The position numbers and the translations under genes are program-made. A DNA stretch of 64,000 nucleotides, from assembly GCA_050946935.1 (NCBI GenBank), contig JBMNVR010000005.1, positions 37,394 through 101,393 of the forward strand, in the 5' to 3' direction. This DNA comes from UQRS01 sp050946935. Lineage in GTDB: Bacteria; Bacillota; Clostridia; Oscillospirales; Acutalibacteraceae. Below, piece after piece: positions 17,268-25,700 of this stretch; within the stretch, counting starts at the first letter, position 1, and each line of letters opens with the position of its first letter. Under the pieces are notes generated by a model. That model saw nothing but the letters and a program-made list of their open reading frames with translations, had not been told where the DNA came from and ran no database searches.

Positions 17268-17789
17268 TTATTCTCCCGCCGCATCCTCCCGCAGCAGAGC
17301 GTACATCCTCATATCCAGCACCCGGCCGTTTTTAACCGCGTTTTGGCACAGCGTTCCCTCAAAAGCAAAACCGGCCTTCTCGAGCACCCGGCAGGAGGCG
17401 GTGTTGTACACGAACGGCTCGGCAAAAATGCGGAGGATATCGCTGTTTGCAAAAACCTGCGCGCAAAGCTGCCGCACCGCGTCGGTGGCGATCCCCCTGC
17501 CCCAATCCGGCTCGGCGATATAATAGCCCAGTTCGGCCGTACGGCGGTGCACATTCGTCTGCCGAAACGCGCTGATACTGCCAACCACCCTTTCCCCGTC
17601 CACAATGGCGAAGGCAAAGACGTCGTTCGGGTCGGCTGCCAGCAGGGCCGCAATATATTCCTCCGCGTCCCGTACGGTGTACGGATACGGCAGCCCGTCC
17701 CGCAGGTTATCCTGCACCCGCTTATTGTTGATCGCGCGGGCGAGGTCCGGTGCATCCCCCATTTTCCAGCGGCGTAACCTACATTGCAT
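17268..17789 (-). CDS. GNAT N-acetyltransferase (RimJ/RimL-like)
   Basis: 173 aa. RimJ/RimL-type GNAT fold: LRRWKMGDAPDLARAINNK, the acetyl-CoA loop in EPDWGRGIATDAVRQ, and the C-terminal FVYNTASCRVLEKAGF. Could acetylate ribosomal-protein N-termini or a small molecule; the substrate cannot be told. The ATG at 17789 gives the canonical start; GAAGGGG is about 12 nt upstream. Downstream of the XRE regulator on the same strand (71-nt gap). Confidence 0.87.
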   Translation of the reverse strand: MQCRLRRWKMGDAPDLARAINNKRVQDNLRDGLPYPYTVRDAEEYIAALLAADPNDVFAFAIVDGERVVGSISAFRQTNVHRRTAELGYYIAEPDWGRGIATDAVRQLCAQVFANSDILRIFAEPFVYNTASCRVLEKAGFAFEGTLCQNAVKNGRVLDMRMYALLREDAAGE

Positions 17790-17860
17790 TGGCTTTACAC
17801 ACCCCTTCTCCCACAAAAATTCCGCAGCGCAGCCACCCCTCTTTCGCAGCGGGAGGCGGC

Positions 17861-18841
17861 TCACCGTCTGCCGCCCTTTCGCACGGCGGTGCAGAGGACT
17901 GCGACCGCGGCATACACCACGCCCGCCACCGGCCAGACGATCCAGGTTTTTTCCCAGTCGTTGGTATAAAAGCTGTAGGCGAGATACCCGGCGGTCACAA
18001 CCAGCCAGTATACCGTTCCGACCACGGCTGAAATCGAACGATTCGTTTTGCTCGTTTTTGTATAATCGCCCTCCTGCAAAAGCTTTTGTATACTGGCCCA
18101 TCGGATCCCGGCCGTTATGAAGAGCCAAACGCCGATTCCGACCAGCAGCAGGGTCATACACAACATGACCACCAGCAGGAAATCCTCCCCCGACCAGAGC
18201 GCCCCGGCCAGCAGGGGAATCGCCGAAAGGATGCAAAGGCAGGCGCCCCACATATTCGAACGGGTGTACTGACGGCTGTACTGCCGCTTTCGAGCCGCAA
18301 CCATCTCCGAAACGCCGCGCGCCGTCTGAAAAACCTCGGTTTCCAACCAGGCAAAAGGCGCAGTTTGTGCGCCGCAGACGATAAAGACCGCCACCGCGGC
18401 CGCCACCATCAAAAACAGAAGGATCAGGCCCGCTCCGGCCGCGGCCTCCTCCGAAAGGGCGAGCCGGCCCGTTTCGCTCCCCGCCGCCAGAAGCAACAAG
18501 CCGGCGGGCGACAGGATACACAACAGCACGGCGAAAGCAATGCGTCTCGCCGTGCACCACTTGACGCGGAGGAAAGCCTCCGCCTCCTCCATCGAAACCA
18601 GGCGCGATGCAGCCGCCTCCCCGCCAGCCGTGGGCAACGCCGCCGGGTCCTCCCGAAGGAGATAGTCGGTGCTGACGCCAAAAATCTCGCTCAGGCGCAG
18701 GATGTTTTCAAGTTCGGGAACCGACTGCGCCCCCTCCCATTTGGAGACCGCCTGCCGCGACACGTCCATGCGTTCGGCCAGCGCCTCCTGCGAAAGGCCG
18801 TTCTCCTTTCGAAGCAGGATAATCTTATCCGCAAGCTTCAT
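17861..18841 (-). CDS. XRE regulator with C-terminal membrane domain
   Basis: 326 aa. N-terminal HTH (residues about 5-60: IILLRKENGLSQEALAERMDVSRQAVSKWE and a following FGVSTDYLL), then about six hydrophobic segments from residue 100 to the end. Membrane-tethered XRE regulators of this kind are common in Clostridia and may sense envelope state or a partner. Start ATG at 18841 has GAGGTGGAG. Precedes the GNAT gene. Confidence 0.86.
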   Translation of the reverse strand: MKLADKIILLRKENGLSQEALAERMDVSRQAVSKWEGAQSVPELENILRLSEIFGVSTDYLLREDPAALPTAGGEAAASRLVSMEEAEAFLRVKWCTARRIAFAVLLCILSPAGLLLLAAGSETGRLALSEEAAAGAGLILLFLMVAAAVAVFIVCGAQTAPFAWLETEVFQTARGVSEMVAARKRQYSRQYTRSNMWGACLCILSAIPLLAGALWSGEDFLLVVMLCMTLLLVGIGVWLFITAGIRWASIQKLLQEGDYTKTSKTNRSISAVVGTVYWLVVTAGYLAYSFYTNDWEKTWIVWPVAGVVYAAVAVLCTAVRKGGRR

Positions 18842-19081
18842 ATGCTCCACCTCATTTTCATTCTGCCCGTCGCTTGGCCGTCGCGGCCGGGCAGTTCTAA
18901 CATACACCGCCGCGCGGCCGGACGCCACCAAGCCGACCGGGCAATCCTGTCAACCGACGGTTGCAAAAGGTGAAATATGCAGGAATCCTTTGATATTTCA
19001 AAGCTTTTTTGATAAACTGCAGGGAAATGTTCCGCGGCAAAAACAGGGGAATTCATATTTCTGCGGCAGCGGTGTTTTCCG

Positions 19082-19558
19082 CTACAGCAGCCGTATTTTT
19101 CCGATAACCGGCAGGCCCTCCGTCTTCCCATTCAGCGCATGATAGATTCCGATCACCATCATACCCAAAATCAGCGCGCCGGCCGCAAAGCCCAGCAGAC
19201 CGGAAAGCAGGCTGTGCAACCAACCGAGGCCGAAAACCGAGCGAAAAACCAGCCGAAGCACAAAAGCCAGCAGTTCGCGTACAATGGATACCGCACCGCT
19301 GAAAATCAAAAACAGCAGCCCTTGATTGGAATGAAAGCGGCAGTATTTCGATTCCGGCCGGATTACCATCGGCAGGAAAAACAGAATCCAGAAATAAGCC
19401 GTCACACAAAGCCCCTTATTCGCCGCAATATCGGCTGGATCAAAATCGGTATCGGCGGACGGGTTCCCCTCCGGAGAAGGAGGGGCAACGGCCGCCCCGC
19501 ACCTGGGGCAAAAAGCGCTGTCATCCGGCAGGGTATTGCCGCATTTTCTGCAGAACAT
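19082..19558 (-). CDS. Zinc-ribbon membrane protein (DUF4870-like)
   Basis: 158 aa. N-terminal zinc ribbon MFCRKCGNTLPDDSAFCPRCG (Cys3, Cys6, Cys17, Cys20), an acidic linker, then about three membrane helices with RFHSNQGLLFLIF and LLGFAAGALILGMMVIGIYHALNG, as in DUF4870-type proteins. Function unknown. GGAGGAG sets the ATG at 19558; the track upstream is non-coding. Monocistronic. Confidence 0.78.
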   Translation of the reverse strand: MFCRKCGNTLPDDSAFCPRCGAAVAPPSPEGNPSADTDFDPADIAANKGLCVTAYFWILFFLPMVIRPESKYCRFHSNQGLLFLIFSGAVSIVRELLAFVLRLVFRSVFGLGWLHSLLSGLLGFAAGALILGMMVIGIYHALNGKTEGLPVIGKIRLL

Positions 19559-19865
19559 AAAATCTCCTCCAAACAGATCAATAAATCGATTTCGCATCCC
19601 GGACACGGTGCCGCCGTGCCCAAGCCCTCACCCGGTCGGGCTGGCTCGGCCGGAGAGGTCACGCAAAAGAGTGTTTTCAACCGAACAAATACGCTGTGAA
19701 AACGCCCAAATCATGCAATGAGTATATCATACCCCAGATGGCTTTACCACAACTTTCCGATATTTTCCTGATTTCGGATGCGCAAAATTGCCCAACGATA
19801 AAGGAAGCGGCGATGAACAGGCCATAAATATCTTTTCCTCAAATTGTGTATATCGCTTTTTTTGG

Positions 19866-19894
19866 TTGCAGTTTTGGAAAAATTATAGTATATT
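19866..19894 (+). promoter_or_regulatory. Probable promoter of the PocR-GH172 operon
   Basis: TTGCAG (19866-19871), 17-nt spacer, TATATT (19889-19894). It leaves a leader of about 150 nt before the regulator gene. The rest of the 19559-20049 gap is AT-rich with no other clear element. Confidence 0.5.
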
Positions 19895-20049
19895 TTTCTA
19901 TAGAATCAGGATTATCTTATATAAAATAATACAACTTATTGATTTTAATCCGGTTTCATTTAAAATAAAAGCGGAATGGGCGAAAGAGATGGGAAGGATT
20001 CTCGTCCCCGCTGTCGATCGACGTTCTGCTAAATCTGGAGGAAGGCTCT

Positions 20050-20967
20050 ATGAACGATTTTCAAAAGCAGGCTCTGCTGCAGCTCTTCACAGATTTTTAT
20101 GAGATCAGCGGCCAGCGGACAGCCATTTTCGACAAGCATTTTCAGGTTGTGCTGGAATACCCCGACCACAATCCCTTCTGCGCCCAGATCCGCAAAAGCG
20201 AGGAAGGAACCCGCCGCTGCAAGGACTGTGATCTTTATGGGCTGAACGCCGCGCGGGAATCCGAAAGCTATGTCGTGTACCGCTGCCATGCCAATCTGAT
20301 CGAGGTCTGCGCACCGATCCGCGACGACTGCGGCATTGTGGGATACCTGATGTTTGGGCAGTTGGTCTACAGCCGCAATTTGGAGGAGCAGATGCAAAAA
20401 ACCATTGCGGAGTGCACCGACCTCTTTCCCGACACGGCGACGCTGACCAAGCTGTACCTTGGCCTGCGGCGGATGAGTCCGGAATATGTCCGCGCCTCGG
20501 CCAATATTCTGCTGACCTGTGCCAGCTATATACAGGCAAACCAACTGATGCGGGCCAACCAAAATCCACTCTGGATACAGATTCAGGATTACATCCATCA
20601 AAACACCGGCCGCGCCTTCTCCCTGAAACGCATGTCGGAGGATCTGCATGCCAGCATCCCGTCGATCTGTGCGACAGCCAAGGCCTGTTCGGGCCAGACG
20701 GTCATCCAGTTGCTGACCGAACGGCGGGTGCAGAAAGCCGGACGGTATCTGCTGAACACCGATCTGCAAATTGCCCAAATCGCCGAAAAGGTCGGCATTG
20801 ACGACTACAACTATTTCTCCCGGATTTTTAAAAAACAGACCGGCGTCTCCCCGCGGCAATACCGCAAAGACAAAGGTCTTTTACCAAATCAGGAAAGGAA
20901 TCATTCCAATGAGAAAGAACCCGAAGTTACTGGTGATCGGCAGCCTGGTCATGGATCTGATCACTGA
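20050..20967 (+). CDS. PocR-domain AraC family regulator
   Basis: 305 aa. N-terminal PocR sensory domain (LLQLFTDFYEISGQRTAIFD, Cys-rich stretch CAQIRKSEEGTRRCKDC, then IVGYLMFGQLV) and C-terminal AraC HTH (LNTDLQIAQIAEKVGIDDYNYFSRIFKK). PocR domains sense small ligands such as polyols or sugars. GGAGGAAGG sets the ATG. The last 59 nt overlap the kinase gene, so regulator and pathway are coupled; it most likely activates its own operon in response to the sugar. Confidence 0.88.
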   Translation: MNDFQKQALLQLFTDFYEISGQRTAIFDKHFQVVLEYPDHNPFCAQIRKSEEGTRRCKDCDLYGLNAARESESYVVYRCHANLIEVCAPIRDDCGIVGYLMFGQLVYSRNLEEQMQKTIAECTDLFPDTATLTKLYLGLRRMSPEYVRASANILLTCASYIQANQLMRANQNPLWIQIQDYIHQNTGRAFSLKRMSEDLHASIPSICATAKACSGQTVIQLLTERRVQKAGRYLLNTDLQIAQIAEKVGIDDYNYFSRIFKKQTGVSPRQYRKDKGLLPNQERNHSNEKEPEVTGDRQPGHGSDH

Positions 20968-21904
20968 GACCGCCTGTTTCCCCGCAGAAGGGGAGACCGT
21001 GCTGGGCCGCCGTTTTCGAACCGCGCCGGGCGGCAAAGGCGCTAACCAGGCGGTTGGTGCGGCAAAGCTCGGCGCCGATGTGACCATGTTCGGCTGCGTC
21101 GGACAGGACGCATATGGAGAGGCGTTGCTTTCCTCCCTGCAGGCGGCCGGCGTCGATACCCGGCATATCGGCCGGTCGGATGCGCACAGCACCGCCGTGG
21201 GCAATATTATATTGGAGGAGAAAACCTCCGGCGCAGCCAACCGGATCATCGTGGTCCCGGGCGCCAACCACGCCCTGTGCCCAGAGGATCTCGTGGTACT
21301 GCGGGACGAAATGAAAACATACGACATGCTGCTGCTCCAGTTAGAGATCCCGATGGAGGTCAACATAGCCGCCGCCTCGATGGCGCGGGCAGCCGGCCTG
21401 CCGGTCATGCTGAACCCCGCTCCGGCCGCGCCGCTGCCGCCGGAGCTTCTGGCATCGGTCGACTATCTCTCTCCCAACGAGCATGAGGCGGCCGCGCTGA
21501 TCGGCCGGCCGCTCCCCGTTGATGAGGCGCCGGGAGAGGCGTTGTATGCCCTGAAAAACATGGGCGTCGCACATCCGCTGATTACCATGGGCGCGGCCGG
21601 AGCCGCCCTCCTGACCGAACAGGGACCCGCATGCTTTCCCGGTGTGGATTACCGGCCGGTTTGCGACCCCACGGCAGCGGGCGACAGCTTCATCTCGGCT
21701 TTTTGCGTGGCGGCCTGCCTGGGGCTGGAACCGGCCGAATGCGCCGATTTCGCCAACCACGCCGCGGCGGTCACCGTCTCCCGTCCGGGGGCACAGCCCA
21801 GCCTGCCTTCACTTTCCGAAGTGTTGGATTTCATGGATCGCGACGATCGGGAGACCGAAGCCTTCTTACCCCTGTTACCCGAAAAAAGGAGTGTGCGCAT
21901 ATGA
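20909..21904 (+). CDS. rbsK: Ribokinase-type (PfkB) sugar kinase
   Basis: 331 aa. PfkB/ribokinase family: LVIGSLVMDL start, sugar-binding TAPGGKGANQAVGAAKLGA, and the ATP/catalytic motif DPTAAGDSF (catalytic Asp). The sequence is close to ribokinases, which phosphorylate the 5-OH of ribose; D-arabinose or fructose kinases in the same family look alike, so specificity is open. AAAGGA lies 9 nt before the ATG. The gene starts inside the regulator gene and its stop overlaps the SIS gene start (ATGA). Confidence 0.86.
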   Translation: MRKNPKLLVIGSLVMDLITETACFPAEGETVLGRRFRTAPGGKGANQAVGAAKLGADVTMFGCVGQDAYGEALLSSLQAAGVDTRHIGRSDAHSTAVGNIILEEKTSGAANRIIVVPGANHALCPEDLVVLRDEMKTYDMLLLQLEIPMEVNIAAASMARAAGLPVMLNPAPAAPLPPELLASVDYLSPNEHEAAALIGRPLPVDEAPGEALYALKNMGVAHPLITMGAAGAALLTEQGPACFPGVDYRPVCDPTAAGDSFISAFCVAACLGLEPAECADFANHAAAVTVSRPGAQPSLPSLSEVLDFMDRDDRETEAFLPLLPEKRSVRI

Positions 21905-22497
21905 ACGGGCTGCCCGAATTTCTGAACATCATCCAACGCGAAGTCGACCAGACCGCCTCCACCATTGATGAAGCCACCTATGCCGACGCGATCTCGCTGA
22001 TCACGGAGGCAGAGAAAACCGGCAGCCGGCTGCACATAACCGGCATCGGCAAGCCCGCCCACGTCGCCGCGTATATGGCGTCCCTTTTCTCCTCTACCGG
22101 GACGCCAACCTATTTCCTGCACGGGACCGAGGCGGTGCACGGGTCCTGCGGACAACTGATTGCGGGAGACGTGGTCATCTGCATCTCCAACAGCGGGGAA
22201 ACGGCCGAGTTGAAAGCCACCGCGGCCGCCATCCGCCAGTGCGGCTGCAAAATCATCGCCGTGACCGGCAATCCGGACTCCTGGCTGGCGGAATTTGCCG
22301 ACGCACACCTCTTCGCCGGCGTAACGGCCGAGGGCGGGCCGCTGAACCGCGCGCCGCGCGCCTCTATTTTAGCTGAAGAGATTGTCCTGCTCGGTTTATC
22401 GGTGCTTTTGCAAACACGCAAGGGGCTGACACCGGCCGAGTATGTCAAACGGCACCCGGGCGGACAACTCGGTCACCTGCGGGAGGGGGAGAAGTAA
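21901..22497 (+). CDS. SIS-domain sugar-phosphate isomerase
   Basis: 198 aa, a single SIS domain without CBS domains. Motifs: HITGIGKPAHVAAYMASLF, the phosphate-binding SNSGETAELKA, and the end GQLGHL. Closest ideas are arabinose-5-phosphate isomerase (KdsD type, usually with CBS, but single-domain forms exist) or 3-hexulose-6-phosphate isomerase. It is translationally coupled to the kinase gene, so it likely acts on that kinase's product. Confidence 0.84.
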   Translation: MNGLPEFLNIIQREVDQTASTIDEATYADAISLITEAEKTGSRLHITGIGKPAHVAAYMASLFSSTGTPTYFLHGTEAVHGSCGQLIAGDVVICISNSGETAELKATAAAIRQCGCKIIAVTGNPDSWLAEFADAHLFAGVTAEGGPLNRAPRASILAEEIVLLGLSVLLQTRKGLTPAEYVKRHPGGQLGHLREGEK

Positions 22498-22579
22498 CCC
22501 TCTCTGGAAAAAGCCTGCCGTGCAGCGCGTCAAGCTTTGCAAGAACAACGGCCATATTTGAAAAGAAAGGAACATACAT

Positions 22580-23653
22580 ATGACTTTATATAATGGACTG
22601 AACAGTACACTCGGCAGTTTATCACAGCTTTCTTCGGCCAAAAGCCGCTCGATCAGCCCGGAAAACTTTAACGGAGAAAAGGGTCGCGGCGGAATGGCCG
22701 AAACCGGCACCGGCGCCGCTGCCGCCCGGGAGTTGGGCCGGGGATGGAAGGTCTCCCCCTCGATCGGGATCTCGGCCGGAGAGACGGTCGTCATCGCCGA
22801 TATTGAGGGACCGGGCGCCGTTAAGCATATCTGGCTGACCCCCAATATCGCCGGCCGCGGCTTTGTCATCCGCTTTTATTGGGAGGATGCGGCAACCCCC
22901 GCGATTGAATGCCCGCTGGGTGATTTTTTTGCCAACGCACTGATTCCCGTGTACACCCAGGTTTCTTCTCTCGCGGTATGTGTCAACCCGAAAAACGGAC
23001 TCAACTGCTATTGGGAAATGCCCTTCCGGCGCCGTTGCCGCATCACGGTTGAAAATATCTCGGATCAGGACGCCGTTTTGTACTATCAGATTGACTATAT
23101 CCTGACCGAGATACCCGAAACCTCCGGATACCTGCACGCCCGATTCGGCCGTTCCAATCCGCTGCCCTACAAGGATGTGCACACCCTGCTCGACGGGGTG
23201 GAAGGAAAAGGACAGTATGTGGGCACCTATATGCTTTGGGGCGTACACAGCAACGGCTGGTGGGGAGAGGGCGAGATCAAGTTTTATCTCGACGGCGACA
23301 CCGACTATCCCACCATCTGCGGTACCGGGACGGAGGATTACTTCTGCGGCGCATACAACTTTGACGCCGGCGGCTATGTCAATTTCTCCACGCCTTATTC
23401 AGGCATGTATACGCCGCCGACCGATAATCTGTATACTTCGCAAAAGCGTTTCTCCCTCTACCGCTGGCATGTGACCGACCCGATCTATTTTGACAGCAAT
23501 CTGCGGGTGACCATCCAAGCGCTCGGATGGAGAAGCGGCGGCCGCTATCTGCCTCTGCAGGACGATATTTCCTCGGTCTCCTTTTTTTATCTGGATCGGC
23601 CGGAGGGGAACAACCCACCGCTGCCCAACCGCAATGAACTGGAGATTATCTGA
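22580..23653 (+). CDS. GH172 (DUF2961) glycoside hydrolase
   Basis: 357 aa. DUF2961 fold, now glycoside hydrolase family 172, whose characterised members are difructose dianhydride/alpha-fructofuranosidase and alpha-D-arabinofuranosidase enzymes. Visible: SAKSRSISPENFNGEKGRGG near 19-38, GPGAVKHIWLT, and the catalytic region with Glu230, Glu232 (GEGEIKFYLDGD) and Glu252 (GTGTEDYF). No signal peptide, so it is cytosolic and should cut small imported oligosaccharides. AAAGGA precedes the ATG. Last gene of the operon, 82 nt after the isomerase. Confidence 0.9.
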   Translation: MTLYNGLNSTLGSLSQLSSAKSRSISPENFNGEKGRGGMAETGTGAAAARELGRGWKVSPSIGISAGETVVIADIEGPGAVKHIWLTPNIAGRGFVIRFYWEDAATPAIECPLGDFFANALIPVYTQVSSLAVCVNPKNGLNCYWEMPFRRRCRITVENISDQDAVLYYQIDYILTEIPETSGYLHARFGRSNPLPYKDVHTLLDGVEGKGQYVGTYMLWGVHSNGWWGEGEIKFYLDGDTDYPTICGTGTEDYFCGAYNFDAGGYVNFSTPYSGMYTPPTDNLYTSQKRFSLYRWHVTDPIYFDSNLRVTIQALGWRSGGRYLPLQDDISSVSFFYLDRPEGNNPPLPNRNELEII

Positions 23654-23667
23654 CCACAGCGCATAGA

Positions 23668-23702
23668 AACCCGCCGCCGGTGCTTGTCCCGGCGGCGGGT
23701 TT
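23668..23702. terminator. Terminator of the GH172 operon
   Basis: Stem CCCGCCGCCGG / CCGGCGGCGGG with A-T closing pairs and a TTTGCTT run; 15 nt after the GH172 stop and also facing the minus-strand phosphatase gene end. Confidence 0.75.
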
Positions 23703-23729
23703 GCTTCGCTTTATCGCTGAAAAGAAAGG

Positions 23730-24356
23730 CTACTGCCTCGTCCGCTCAATTTCAGGCACGGGGCCGACAACCTCCACCACGCCGCTGCGCAGAAAAACCG
23801 ACGGAGTGATCCGCACCGTGTAGCCACAGCCCGGATCGCAGCGCCAGAAAGCGGCCGGCTGCTGCGGCAGGGCACAGGCGGACAGCAGATTCATAATAAT
23901 CCCGCCGTGAGTGATGACGACCGCCTCCCGCTCGCCAGAGGACATCAGATGCCGCGCTACGGCTGAAAACCCTTCGGCCACGCGGGCGGTCAACTCGGCC
24001 GTCGATTCTCCCCCGGGCGGCGCGGCAATTTGCCCGGACGTCCAGGCCTGATAGTCGGGATCACCCTGCAATTCATACGCTGTCTTCCCCTCAAAAACGC
24101 CGAAATGCATCTCCCGAAGTTCCGGGACGGCGATGGCTTTCGCCTCGGGATAGAGAATCTTCAGCGTCTCGACGCAACGGGTAAGCGGACTGACGTAAAA
24201 CAGCCGAACATCGGGATATGCATAGGTTGTCCGCAACGCATCTAATTCCATTATACCATCTGTAGTAATCGGAATGTCAGATGCCCCAACATATTGACCT
24301 TTCTCGTTTGCCTCGGTCAGTCCATGGCGAATCAAATGAATTTTATAGGTTTTCAT
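23730..24356 (-). CDS. Histidine phosphatase (phosphoglycerate mutase-like)
   Basis: 208 aa. RHG motif at 10-12 (catalytic His11), followed by SPLTRCVETLKILYPE, the ELREMHFGVFEGK acid region and the second catalytic His in VVITHGG. Small histidine phosphatases of this size include alpha-ribazole or cobalamin-pathway phosphatases and sugar phosphatases; the substrate is unknown. GGAGGAAG sets the ATG at 24356. Divergent from an XRE regulator. Confidence 0.88.
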   Translation of the reverse strand: MKTYKIHLIRHGLTEANEKGQYVGASDIPITTDGIMELDALRTTYAYPDVRLFYVSPLTRCVETLKILYPEAKAIAVPELREMHFGVFEGKTAYELQGDPDYQAWTSGQIAAPPGGESTAELTARVAEGFSAVARHLMSSGEREAVVITHGGIIMNLLSACALPQQPAAFWRCDPGCGYTVRITPSVFLRSGVVEVVGPVPEIERTRQ

Positions 24357-24377
24357 TGACTTCCTCCAAAGAAAAAG

Positions 24378-24392
24378 TATACATTTTGTATA
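24378..24392. promoter_or_regulatory. Inverted repeat, possible XRE operator
   Basis: TATACA-TTT-TGTATA, a perfect 6-bp inverted repeat between the divergent phosphatase and XRE genes. On the minus strand it carries a -10-like TATACT, so a bound regulator would block the phosphatase promoter. Confidence 0.5.
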
Positions 24393-24401
24393 GTTTTTTG
24401 C

Positions 24402-24430
24402 TTTACTTTTTTTCGAAAATCGAATATAAT
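24402..24430 (+). promoter_or_regulatory. Sigma-A promoter of the XRE gene
   Basis: TTTACT (24402-24407), 17-nt spacer, perfect TATAAT (24425-24430), ending 36 nt before the start codon. Confidence 0.72.
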
Positions 24431-24465
24431 AAATCTCAACAACATTTAAAATGAGGTGAGATGCC

Positions 24466-25071
24466 ATGCAAAGCGATTTTCCAAATATTCTCTCCCGATT
24501 ACGGCGAGAGCGTGGGATCTCCCAAAAGCAGACGGCCGCCGACCTTGGCATTTCCCAAGCCCTTCTCTCCCATTATGAGAAAGGCATCCGGGAATGCGGG
24601 CTGGACTTTCTGGCCCGGGCGGCGCAGTATTTCGGCGTGACGACCGATTATCTGCTGGGGCGCGCCGGTTCGGCATCCACCGCAAGCAAAGCGGAAACGG
24701 CGACGCCCTTTGACGCCGGAAAGCAACAAATCATCAACGCACAGGGACTGCTTTTTGAGTTGCTCCGCGGATGCGAAAAGGACAGTGTGCGGGAGACCGG
24801 TCTTGATCTTTTCCGGCTGCAAACCTACCAAACGGCTTTATATATCCTCGGCCTTTGTCACGGGGACAAGCCTTTCACGAAACCCAGCCGGTACACCAAG
24901 CCGGCGGCGGAGGGGGAGATCATCCGCTGCTTTGCCAAGCTTGGGCTGGTGAAGGAAAAAGGCGACAGCCTCTCTTTCCCGCTGGTGTCGCCCGAACAGC
25001 TTTCGGTCGAATATCCAGAGCTGTACAGCGATTTTTGCAGCCTGCTGGTGGAGGTTGAAGAAAAGCTGTAA
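24466..25071 (+). CDS. XRE family transcriptional regulator
   Basis: 201 aa. N-terminal XRE HTH (LSRLRRERGISQKQTAADLGISQALLSHYE, residues about 8-60) with TTDYLLG, then an uncharacterised C-terminal domain of about 120 residues (GLDLFRLQTYQTALYILGL) that may bind a ligand or dimerise. GAGGTGAG precedes the ATG. Divergent from the histidine phosphatase, with an inverted repeat between them, so it may regulate that gene. Confidence 0.87.
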   Translation: MQSDFPNILSRLRRERGISQKQTAADLGISQALLSHYEKGIRECGLDFLARAAQYFGVTTDYLLGRAGSASTASKAETATPFDAGKQQIINAQGLLFELLRGCEKDSVRETGLDLFRLQTYQTALYILGLCHGDKPFTKPSRYTKPAAEGEIIRCFAKLGLVKEKGDSLSFPLVSPEQLSVEYPELYSDFCSLLVEVEEKL

Positions 25072-25226
25072 AAACAACATATGCGTTCAAAGAAACGGCC
25101 TTCCGATTTTTTGCGGGGGGCTTTATTTGTACAATACCGGCCGATAAAAGACAAAGCAGGTGCCAAATGAAAAAGGCTGGCTATCTCCCATTAAGTATCC
25201 GATTTCTCACGCAAGGAATGAGATAG

Positions 25227-25258
25227 AAAAAACGCCGGGAAACCTCCCGGCGTTTTTT
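25227..25258 (-). terminator. rplJ-rplL operon terminator
   Basis: CGCCGGGA-AACC-TCCCGGCG with A6 on one side and T6 on the other, 14 nt after the rplL stop. It can also stop plus-strand transcription from the XRE gene. Confidence 0.92.
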
Positions 25259-25272
25259 GCATACAGCGGAAA

Positions 25273-25656
25273 TTACTTCAGCTCGACCTTCGCGCCGACA
25301 TCTTCCAGCTTCTTCTTCATTTCCTCAGCCTCATCCTTGGAAGCGGCTTCCTTCACGGTCTTAGGAGCGCCGTCGACAAGTGCCTTCGCCTCAGCCAGGC
25401 CCAGGCCGGTGATCTCACGAACCGCCTTAATAACCTTAATCTTCTCCGCGCCGGCCTCAGCCAGGACAACGTCGAACTCGGTCTTCTCTTCGGCGGCGGC
25501 AGCGGCGCCGGCAGCCGGAGCGGCAGCGGCAACAGCAACCGGAGCGGCGGCGGAAACGCCGAACTCTTCCTCAAGCTCCTTAACGAGCTCGGACAGCTCC
25601 ATAACGGTCAGGGATTTTACGTCCTCAATCAGCTTAACAACTTTCTCAGATGCCAT
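25273..25656 (-). CDS. rplL: 50S ribosomal protein L7/L12
   Basis: 127 aa, the ribosomal stalk protein that recruits translation factors. N-terminal dimer region ASEKVVKLIEDVKSLTVMEL, Ala-rich hinge, and C-terminal domain KIKVIKAVREITGLGLAEAK ending in VGAKVELK. GGAGG precedes the ATG. Second gene after rplJ; the usual Firmicutes rplJL pair. Confidence 0.98.
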   Translation of the reverse strand: MASEKVVKLIEDVKSLTVMELSELVKELEEEFGVSAAAPVAVAAAAPAAGAAAAAEEKTEFDVVLAEAGAEKIKVIKAVREITGLGLAEAKALVDGAPKTVKEAASKDEAEEMKKKLEDVGAKVELK

Positions 25657-25700
25657 GATAATTTACCTCCAAAATAATGTCATTTTTCGTGTGGGAAAAA

